Shown: in pieces, positions 1-5,022 of the stretch | Numbering within the stretch: position 1 is the stretch's first letter | How the letters are laid out: each line of letters starts with the position of its first letter | Source of the DNA: Promethearchaeota archaeon | GTDB lineage: Archaea > Asgardarchaeota > Lokiarchaeia > Sigynarchaeales > SOKP01 | Reading direction: 5' to 3' | Length of the DNA stretch: 5,504 nt | NCBI GenBank assembly: GCA_016839845.1 | Contig: JAEOTL010000273.1 | Coordinates: 1 to 5,504, forward strand | The notes under the pieces: model-generated | What the model was told of the DNA's origin: nothing | Seen by the model: only the letters and a program-made list of their open reading frames with translations | The model's database searches: none | Translations under genes and position numbers: made by a program

Positions 1-666
1 ATAATATCATATGAATCGAAGCAACTAGATATTGCAGATGTTGTCATAAGTCAAGAGGTTGCTATTGAGAGAAAGGAGGGTTTTGATTTTGTGTCTTCGA
101 TTATGGATAACAGATTATTTGAACAATTATTACGATTAAAGGAAGCATATAGCTGCCCGATACTAATTCTAGAAGGATTAAATGATAAAGTATTTGAAAA
201 TACCGGGATGAAAATTTCTTCAATCTACGGAGCTTTAGCTTATACTTCTTACAAATTAGGTATTTCGATCATTCCTACAAGAAATTTAGAGGATACTGCA
301 ATAGTAATTGAAAGAATTGCACATAGAGAACAGGTAAAAGACGGCGTTCCTCTCCTTTCAAGACGTGCCCCTAAAGAGCTATCAAAAAAAGAACGTAGAT
401 CTTTTATTATCGAAGGTTTAGTAGACATCGGTCCTAAGAAAGCAAAAGCCCTAATCGATAAATTTAAAAATCCATATCAAGTGTTTAAAGCTATTAAAAG
501 AACAGAGATTCTTTATACAAAGACAGGTAATATGAAAGGAATTAGAGGTCCTTTAGCAGAGTTGACAGGATTTGGACCGAAATTTGTGGAAAAAAATCAA
601 AGGCTTCTTTTTGGAAAGAGAAAAAAAAGTCCACAGAAAAAGATTAATGATCAATATTCGAATTAA
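1..666 (+). CDS. xpf: XPF/Hef-family structure-specific nuclease, C-terminal part (5' truncated)
   Basis: The frame is open from base 1 and gives 221 residues ending at TAA 664-666. A GTG at 91 could be mistaken for the start, but the family's catalytic motif lies upstream of it, so the gene begins outside the window. Visible in order: an ERCC4 nuclease fold with the signature ERKEGFD (residues 23-29, the ERKxxxD motif) preceded by ADVVIS in the place of the usual GDY strand, SSIMDNRLFEQL (32-43), ILILEG (54-59), then two helix-hairpin-helix motifs (about 137-163 with VDIGPKKAKALI, and 180-203 with LTGFGPKFVEK). These enzymes cleave branched or fork DNA as dimers in repair and replication restart; metal binds at the ERK/D acids and the HhH domain binds DNA and helps dimerisation. 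The tail is very basic (KRKKSPQKK) and shows no clear PCNA-binding box. Whether an N-terminal helicase makes this Hef, or it is short helicase-less XPF, cannot be told here. Confidence 0.92.
   Translation: MISYESKQLDIADVVISQEVAIERKEGFDFVSSIMDNRLFEQLLRLKEAYSCPILILEGLNDKVFENTGMKISSIYGALAYTSYKLGISIIPTRNLEDTAIVIERIAHREQVKDGVPLLSRRAPKELSKKERRSFIIEGLVDIGPKKAKALIDKFKNPYQVFKAIKRTEILYTKTGNMKGIRGPLAELTGFGPKFVEKNQRLLFGKRKKSPQKKINDQYSN
621..628 (-). terminator. Possible T-tract terminator of the converging URO-D-like gene
   Basis: An A8 run here reads as T8 on the minus strand, about 63 bases past the stop of the minus-strand gene at 691 and inside the 3' end of the nuclease gene. Archaeal RNA polymerase can stop at such T tracts without a hairpin. 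It also encodes lysines of the basic tail, so it may be only coding sequence. A matching T6 run for the opposite transcript lies at 709-714. Confidence 0.25.
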
Positions 667-690
667 GTAAACTATGTTTAATTCCTAATT

Positions 691-1809
691 CTAAGGGTAT
701 TGTCCATATTTTTTCGTAGCTGCAACCATAGTAAATATATTTTCAAGTTTGCACGCAGTAGTTATATCTGTGCAAGGGCTAAGAATATATCCCCCACCTT
801 TTCCTGCATCTTTTATGCATTTTTTTACTGATTGCACAACTTCATCCTTTGTCCCGAAAGGAAGTAACTCTGAAACATCGATATTTCCAATCAGACATAG
901 TTTATCACCATAAGTTTCCTTTAGATATTTTAGATCCATACCGGCCATTGGTTCTAAAGATTCAACCGCATTAAATCCTGCTTCAATCAGCCCATCAAAG
1001 TAAGGTTCTGTAAAACCATCCGAATGAAAAACTGCATACTTTCCTGCCTTTCTTATCTTTTGAAGAATCTTCTTATACGAGGGTATAATAAGTTCTCGAT
1101 GATCTTTGGGACTAATCATTGTCCTCTTTTTAAAAGCTGTATCATCGCAGAGAAAGAACACATCCAAATCAGTTTCAGCTAATATTTTTGCGCCATCAAC
1201 TGCAATTTTTGTTCTCAAATCAATATATCTCTTGAGTTTGTCCTTTTTCTTTCTTAGAAGCTTAGTAAATAGAGAAAATCCTAAGCCTTCCCAAATAGGT
1301 TCCAAAATACTGTTTATATGACCACAAGGAACAATTTCATCAGTCGGAAACTCTTTCAATCGTTTATTAAGCTTCGGTATAAATCGAGCATTATCATCCC
1401 ATTCTATAGAATAATAAGTATCATTGAATTCATCTGCCATTTCTTCAGTAGTGATATAATTTTCTAAATACCATGGTACGTTGAATTCAGGATTTCTTAA
1501 GTAAATTCTCCCATCTATATCAACGATTTTATTAGGATCTTCTAATTGTGGTAAAGGATTTTCTTTTAAAATATATCGAGGAAATTTCATGGGAACGACA
1601 CCAAATCCCCAAGCCATATCGAAACCTAATTTCCTATGAATATTATAATCACTAAAAAAAAGAACATACTTATCATCTCTTTGGAAGTCTTTTCCCCAGT
1701 ATTCTAGCACATTTCTCTCGAATCCAGGCATTATAGCTTGACAGAAGAGGGGGATCCTATCAGGTTCCTCGTGATTTAATGCTCTAAGTACTCTTTCATG
1801 AGCGTTCAT
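691..1809 (-). CDS. URO-D-like (MtaA/CmuA superfamily) protein, putative methyltransferase
   Basis: The 372-residue length is typical of the uroporphyrinogen-decarboxylase superfamily. It opens with the family signature RVLRALNHEEPDRIP (6-20). Later come CDDTAFKKRTMISPKDHREL (221-240), FHSDGF (261-266), LIEAGFNAVESLEPMAGMDL (274-293), LCLIGNIDV (304-312) and GGGYILSPCTDI (338-349). Together these make the C-terminal half of the TIM barrel. The RQAGRY-type N-terminus of true HemE is absent, so a heme-pathway role is unlikely. In the corrinoid methyltransferases MtaA/MtbA, zinc is held by His-x-Cys plus a distant Cys. Here H262 fits the first ligand, the next site is D264 instead of Cys, and C346 lies near the expected last ligand. 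That pattern is common in uncharacterised members. No corrinoid protein gene is adjacent, so the substrate is unknown. The first Met directly precedes the conserved N-terminal motif. No Shine-Dalgarno sequence is seen; the gene may be leaderless. Confidence 0.85.
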   Translation of the reverse strand: MNAHERVLRALNHEEPDRIPLFCQAIMPGFERNVLEYWGKDFQRDDKYVLFFSDYNIHRKLGFDMAWGFGVVPMKFPRYILKENPLPQLEDPNKIVDIDGRIYLRNPEFNVPWYLENYITTEEMADEFNDTYYSIEWDDNARFIPKLNKRLKEFPTDEIVPCGHINSILEPIWEGLGFSLFTKLLRKKKDKLKRYIDLRTKIAVDGAKILAETDLDVFFLCDDTAFKKRTMISPKDHRELIIPSYKKILQKIRKAGKYAVFHSDGFTEPYFDGLIEAGFNAVESLEPMAGMDLKYLKETYGDKLCLIGNIDVSELLPFGTKDEVVQSVKKCIKDAGKGGGYILSPCTDITTACKLENIFTMVAATKKYGQYP

Positions 1810-1828
1810 AATTTCATATTTTTTGAGT

Positions 1829-1839
1829 GAAATTTAAAA
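1829..1839 (-). promoter_or_regulatory. Possible TATA box for the URO-D-like gene
   Basis: The minus strand reads TTTTAAATTT centred about 25 bases before the ATG at 1809. That spacing places transcription start at or next to the start codon, as in a leaderless archaeal mRNA, which fits the missing ribosome binding site. The box abuts the T-rich terminator of the upstream gene. In such AT-rich DNA a match of this kind has little weight alone. Confidence 0.3.
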
Positions 1840-1852
1840 AAAAAAAGAAAAA
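1836..1852 (-). terminator. T-rich terminator after the zinc-ribbon gene
   Basis: On the minus strand, just past the zinc-ribbon stop codon (1856-1858), the sequence is T5-C-T11, the longest T tract in the window. No G+C-rich hairpin precedes it, which matches hairpin-independent archaeal termination. It would close the dehydrogenase/zinc-ribbon transcript before the URO-D-like gene, which therefore probably has its own promoter. The 11-base homopolymer is also a place where read errors would be likely. Confidence 0.5.
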
Positions 1853-1855
1853 GAT

Positions 1856-2203
1856 TTAACCTTCTTGTTTATAAGATTCAAAGTCATAATACCATTTTAC
1901 AGAAGAATCTCCTTCGTCATTCTTAGATGCTTCTAGACCTTGGTAAAACTCATTATTATGATCTCGTAGATGGAATTTGTGCCCACATTCTAAACAAGTC
2001 GTTACTGTTTTTCTTAGCCAATACTGAGGATTTGAGAAATCAAGTACAACCTTATCGAGTTTATTGTCTTTTGTTGCGAGATAAGATTCGAAAGGTAACC
2101 GAAACTTTACAGAATTGCTTCCACATTTAGGACAATGGCCGATAGAAGCGATATATTTTACTTGCCTCATGTCAATACCGATTTTTTTATCATTTTTTGT
2201 CAT
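1856..2203 (-). CDS. Small zinc-ribbon protein of unknown function
   Basis: The protein has 115 residues and two zinc knuckles: CPKCGS (C24, C27) and CLECGHKF (C70, C73). They are set 42 residues apart, wider than in a minimal TFIIS-type ribbon, with a predicted strand-rich insert between. This layout supports one zinc ion held by four cysteines. The acidic tail is rich in Asp, Glu, Tyr and Trp (WYYDFESY). The frame stays open upstream to 2305, but that longer form would overlap the dehydrogenase gene by about 70 bases. The ATG at 2203 is preceded by GTGG at 5 bases' spacing, so I chose it. An ATG at 2245, overlapping the dehydrogenase end by 11 bases, and one at 2170 are alternatives. It lies 31 bases after the dehydrogenase stop, so co-transcription is likely. 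I do not recognise a named family; binding of nucleic acid or of the dehydrogenase are both conceivable and unproven. Confidence 0.75.
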   Translation of the reverse strand: MTKNDKKIGIDMRQVKYIASIGHCPKCGSNSVKFRLPFESYLATKDNKLDKVVLDFSNPQYWLRKTVTTCLECGHKFHLRDHNNEFYQGLEASKNDEGDSSVKWYYDFESYKQEG

Positions 2204-2212
2204 TTTAACCAC
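2204..2212 (-). promoter_or_regulatory. Ribosome binding site deciding the zinc-ribbon start
   Basis: The minus strand reads GTGGTTAAA immediately before ATG 2203. GTGG partly matches the archaeal Shine-Dalgarno core GGTG and sits 5 bases from the start. The alternative starts at 2305, 2245 and 2170 have no comparable signal. This is the reason for preferring the 115-residue form. Confidence 0.45.
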
Positions 2213-2234
2213 TTTTTGTTTTTCATTTTTGATA

Positions 2235-3491
2235 TTAAAGATCATTAGCGTATCTTCGAAGAGAATTTTGAATAATAAGCAGTTGTATATTTCTCGCTCC
2301 CCCAATTACTTCTTCAATTTTGCTCGTATCCATAAGCTCATCAATAGGAGTATTATCAGTCACGGAAATCCCCCCCATTTGCTGTTGTACTTCATAACAG
2401 ATCTCATTTGTTAATTTTGCAAGGAAATATTTGCCTTGAGATGATACTCCCGCAGTCCATTTTACAGCATTTTTATTTGGTTTTTCAGCAAATAAAATTT
2501 TGTCATCATAAATAGTTGCTGCTTGTAAAGCTAGAGCAGTAGCTGCTGATGTTTTTGATATTAAATCTGCTAAGCTAAATCCAACTCCTTGATATTTTAT
2601 TATTGATTGGCCAAACTGCTTTCGTAAATTGCAATATATAATTCCATATGCAAGAGCACCCCAACAAATCCCAAGCCCACTTCCCATTATTCCCAAGCGT
2701 TCAGGAACAAGTCCATCAAAAAGATTGTTATATCCTTTGCCATCATCTCCTAAAATATACCCGAACGGTACTTTTACGTTATTCAAATATGTATGACTGA
2801 TTTGTACTCGAGGAACAGCATTGATTTTTAATCTTTTGGTTTCAACACCCATATCTCTTTTTATCATTGCTTGAACCATGGTACCCCTCGGGTTGGAAAC
2901 AGAATACACTCCATAACAGGCAAAATAATCGGCTATCGCTCCATTTGTTGTATATACTTTTTCACCATTAAAAATAATCCCGTCATCTTCTTTAGAACAG
3001 GTAGTCTCCAGATTTACGGCATCAGATCCTCTTTCGGGTTCAGTTATGCCTATGCATCCTATAGCTTGTCCACTCATCAATTCATCTTGAACTTTAATTA
3101 ACTCTTCAGTTTCACCATGTCGAAAAGTGGGATTACCACACAAAATACCACTAGCCACCCTGGCTAGCTCTAATTGAGGGTCGCAACAACTCATTATGGA
3201 CGCAAGGAGTACTTCCTTTTTCATACCATAAGGGGTAAAATCCTTCCATTTATTAATCCTTTGCATATATCCATGTTCTCCTAGTTTTGGAAAGAGAACA
3301 TACACATCTTTTGATTTGTCTATTTTAGGGTGCAGATCGATACAAAATTCTTCAAGATCTTTACAAAATTCGCGTTCTTCATCACTCAACATTGGAAAAA
3401 CATTATCATTAAAGATCTTATAGACATTTTCTAAAGTCATCTTTTCCAAAATATCGTCGTTTATTATCTTTTCTTGCATGTTGAATCCCAT
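2235..3491 (-). CDS. Acyl-CoA dehydrogenase family flavoprotein
   Basis: The 418-residue protein has the full acyl-CoA dehydrogenase layout, slightly longer than the usual 380-400. It has an all-helical N-terminal domain (about 25-140), a beta domain with the FAD/substrate loop IGITEPERGSDA (147-158; the family's TEPxxGSD), then the C-terminal helical domain with RKQFGQSIIKYQGVGFSLAD (290-309) and QQMGGISVTDNTPIDEL (370-386). It should use FAD to make the alpha,beta double bond in an acyl-CoA thioester and pass electrons to an ETF-like carrier. The residue aligned with the catalytic Glu of MCAD (the EGT motif) is G397 in VIGGAR, while LVPERLG offers E264 at the place where LCAD and isovaleryl-CoA dehydrogenase carry their base. 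It should therefore be active, but chain specificity is unknown. ATG 3491 and ATG 3479 (residue 5) are both possible starts. It is first gene of a pair with the zinc-ribbon gene. No ETF, thiolase or hydratase gene is in view. Confidence 0.93.
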   Translation of the reverse strand: MGFNMQEKIINDDILEKMTLENVYKIFNDNVFPMLSDEEREFCKDLEEFCIDLHPKIDKSKDVYVLFPKLGEHGYMQRINKWKDFTPYGMKKEVLLASIMSCCDPQLELARVASGILCGNPTFRHGETEELIKVQDELMSGQAIGCIGITEPERGSDAVNLETTCSKEDDGIIFNGEKVYTTNGAIADYFACYGVYSVSNPRGTMVQAMIKRDMGVETKRLKINAVPRVQISHTYLNNVKVPFGYILGDDGKGYNNLFDGLVPERLGIMGSGLGICWGALAYGIIYCNLRKQFGQSIIKYQGVGFSLADLISKTSAATALALQAATIYDDKILFAEKPNKNAVKWTAGVSSQGKYFLAKLTNEICYEVQQQMGGISVTDNTPIDELMDTSKIEEVIGGARNIQLLIIQNSLRRYANDL

Positions 3492-3520
3492 TAAAAGGTT
3501 TTATTTTAATTGAATACTCA

Positions 3521-3540
3521 ATTGTAATTAAATTTTTAAG
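3521..3540 (-). promoter_or_regulatory. Possible promoter of the dehydrogenase/zinc-ribbon pair
   Basis: The minus strand carries TTAAAAATTTAATTA centred about 41 bases before ATG 3491. As a TATA element it would place the transcript start near 3506 and give a leader of about 15 bases. No strong Shine-Dalgarno sequence precedes the ATG. The assignment rests on composition and spacing only, in very AT-rich DNA. Confidence 0.3.
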
Positions 3541-3718
3541 ATAGAATACAAAATTTCCATTCAAGCAAAAATGAGATCTACTCCTATTTAATTAGATAAT
3601 TACCAAATTTTGGAAGAAAATCATGTTGACTATTTTAGGGTTATTCTCAACAAAAGGATAAATACTAAAGACATAAAAAGAATTCATACATAAAAGTCCA
3701 GAAATACCTTTGAATTGT

Positions 3719-3737
3719 ATTTTATTAAATTATTAAT
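3719..3737 (+). promoter_or_regulatory. Possible promoter of the permease gene
   Basis: The plus strand reads TTTATTAAATTATTAATC, an AT-rich TATA-like box centred roughly 35 bases before ATG 3762 and about 145 bases before TTG 3875. The spacing suits a short-leader transcript beginning just before ATG 3762, which favours that ATG as the original start of the permease gene. It is a composition-based call only. Confidence 0.3.
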
Positions 3738-3761
3738 CTTTATTAGTAGACAAGATCTATT

Positions 3762-3874
3762 ATGAGTAATAAATCTCTAACAAGTGTGTTTTAAATATTA
3801 AAATAACTGAGATTACTTTAGAAGAAACTGAAATAAATGAATATCAAGAAGAAATAAAGGTTAAAATTTCCAGA
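3762..3874 (+). other. Likely lost or frameshifted N-terminal extension of the permease
   Basis: The permease frame stays open upstream of TTG 3875 back to a TAA at 3770-3772, but has no ATG, GTG or TTG there. It encodes a plausible charged cytoplasmic segment containing ITEITLEETEINEYQEE and KVKISRL. An ATG at 3762 starts a frame offset by one base (MSNKSLTSVF, then TAA at 3792-3794). One extra T in the T4 run at 3789-3792 would fuse that peptide to the permease frame, adding 38 residues for a 348-residue protein. A base lost by sequencing or assembly error, a real inactivating indel, or a noncanonical start such as ATT 3866 (AAGG lies 5 bases upstream) would each explain this. Confidence 0.45.
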
Positions 3875-4807
3875 TTGTTAAAATTTTATGTAATACCTGG
3901 ATGGCGGGAACCAGATTTTGAAACTACCGAATTCGAGATAGGGAAATTACAATCTAAAAGGAGACTATTTCGACGCCTACTTACCCCGTTAACAATCGTG
4001 GGAATTCTTATGATCTTATTTATAACTTTTTTAGCAGTGTTTGCTCCTTGGTTAACTCCATTTACTACAGAAAATATAAGCCCCCCAAATTTTCCCTATG
4101 AGACACCTTACCTTGACCCATCAGCTAAACATCCATTAGGTACTACAAAATATGGATTTGATCTCCTTGGGAGATTACTTTGGGGTGCAAGAACTGCTCT
4201 GACAGCAGCAGCTTTACCAGTTATAATTAGCACTCTTGGAGGACTTGCAGTGGGTACAATTTCTGCATATTTTGGTGGAAAAGTTGACGCCTTGATCATG
4301 CGTTTTTGTGATTTTTGGATTTCTTTTCCAGTGTTAATTCTTGTCATTATTGTAGCTCCTTTAACAGGAAATAGTTTGTACAATATTCTATTAATATATG
4401 GTCTTTTCGGTATACCAGTATCTATTCGATTGGTAAGAGCACTGGTGCTTCAAGTAAAACAGAATGTTTACGTGAGGGCGGCGATAACTAGTGGAGCGGA
4501 AAAGTTTAAAGTAATGTTTAAACATATTATGCCGAACGTTATATCTCATATCATTGTTGGATCCTTTGGGGCAATGCAAAGTGGAATTTTGGTTATTGTG
4601 AGCATATCTTTCATAGAATTAGGAGATGGGTCAATTCCAGATTGGGGGACAGATATTCTATATGGTAGAGGTCAGTGGGGTGCTTACTCTACAGTTTTTT
4701 GGCCTGCGTTTATTTGGCCCGGGATTTTTATAACAATTACTGCTATTGGATTTATGCTAATAGGTGATGGATTAAGGGATGCACTTGATCCTCGATTACG
4801 TATATGA
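3875..4807 (+). CDS. dppC: ABC transporter permease, DppC/OppC family (peptide/nickel type)
   Basis: From TTG 3875 the product is 310 residues, close to the family norm. It is a membrane permease of oligopeptide, dipeptide or nickel importers, working as half of a heterodimeric channel with a DppB/OppB partner. Visible features: TM1 about 37-58; the family signature HPLGTTKYGFDLLGRLLWGARTAL (86-109); TM2 about 110-132; TM3 about 148-164; TM4 about 168-188; the ATPase-coupling EAA loop (199-222, RAAITSGAEKF followed by HIMPN, with Arg in place of the usual Glu); TM5 about 222-248; TM6 about 278-298; and the classic C-terminal GDGLRDALDPRLR (297-309). The core is intact. TTG is the only standard start in frame after the upstream stop and has only a distant AAGG (14 bases), so the true 5' end may be further upstream. 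No partner permease, binding protein or ATPase gene lies nearby. Substrate cannot be inferred. Confidence 0.92.
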   Translation: MLKFYVIPGWREPDFETTEFEIGKLQSKRRLFRRLLTPLTIVGILMILFITFLAVFAPWLTPFTTENISPPNFPYETPYLDPSAKHPLGTTKYGFDLLGRLLWGARTALTAAALPVIISTLGGLAVGTISAYFGGKVDALIMRFCDFWISFPVLILVIIVAPLTGNSLYNILLIYGLFGIPVSIRLVRALVLQVKQNVYVRAAITSGAEKFKVMFKHIMPNVISHIIVGSFGAMQSGILVIVSISFIELGDGSIPDWGTDILYGRGQWGAYSTVFWPAFIWPGIFITITAIGFMLIGDGLRDALDPRLRI

Positions 4808-4815
4808 AACATGTA

Positions 4816-4838
4816 GGAATCCAGCGATTCTGGGTTCC
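4816..4838 (+). terminator. Hairpin just after the permease gene
   Basis: GGAATCCAG (4816-4824) pairs with CTGGGTTCC (4830-4838): nine base pairs including one T-G wobble, around a five-base loop CGATT. It begins 8 bases after the permease stop codon. The stem is much richer in G+C than its surroundings. A T5 run follows only at 4873-4877, so this is not a classical bacterial-type terminator; it may mark the 3' end or protect it. Confidence 0.5.
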
Positions 4839-4851
4839 GCAGAGATTCTGG
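4822..4851 (+). repeat. Short direct repeat downstream of the permease
   Basis: CAGCGATTCTGG (4822-4833) recurs as CAGAGATTCTGG (4840-4851), 11 of 12 bases identical at an 18-base step. The first copy includes the loop and part of the right arm of the hairpin. The second can form its own small stem (CAGA with TCTG around GAT). The remaining intergenic sequence to 5022 is AT-rich, with a 14-base palindrome at 4908-4921 (AATTTAATTAAATT) that could include a TATA element. Confidence 0.5.
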
Positions 4852-5022
4852 AAAAACCTTTGAAGTTTGGGATTTTTGACCAAGTAAAAATAAAACTATA
4901 ATTAACTAATTTAATTAAATTTCTAGTATTAATAGATGAAATTGATATCATCATTCTCAAGAGGTATTCATCAATAATATTAAAAAGAAGATAGGTGGTT
5001 AATATACCAAAATTAATAAAAA

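Larger units (their letters stand above)
3492..3761. other. Divergent intergenic region
   Basis: This AT-rich stretch separates the leftward dehydrogenase gene from the rightward permease and must hold promoters for both. I see no long open frame, tRNA, long hairpin or repeat array in it. The only inverted repeat noticed is a weak 5-base pair, GTTGA near 3625 with TCAAC near 3647, which is not convincing as an operator. Confidence 0.5.

Noticed and set aside
91..666. GTG at 91 as the start of the nuclease gene
   Set aside because: The frame is open to base 1 and the catalytic ERKxxxD motif lies upstream of 91, so the gene is truncated by the window edge.
1106..1321. Plus-strand open frame of 71 codons opposite the URO-D-like gene
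   Set aside because: It lies wholly within a well-supported minus-strand gene, has no family features, and is a reverse-strand shadow.
2204..2305. Longer 149-residue form of the zinc-ribbon protein starting at 2305
   Set aside because: It would overlap the dehydrogenase gene by about 70 bases and lacks a ribosome binding site; the ATG at 2203 has one and falls in the intergenic gap.
2115..2414. Plus-strand 99-codon frame with hydrophobic stretches resembling membrane segments
   Set aside because: It is antisense to the zinc-ribbon and dehydrogenase genes; the hydrophobicity comes from reading A-rich lysine/asparagine codons in reverse as Phe/Leu/Ile.
4816..4851. Part of a tRNA gene or CRISPR-like array
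   Set aside because: No cloverleaf, anticodon arm or T-arm consensus follows the stem, and there are only two short repeat copies at an 18-base step, too short and too few for a CRISPR array.
4908..4921. 14-base palindrome AATTTAATTAAATT as an operator
   Set aside because: It is made only of A and T in very AT-rich DNA, where such palindromes arise by chance; noted only as a possible TATA element.
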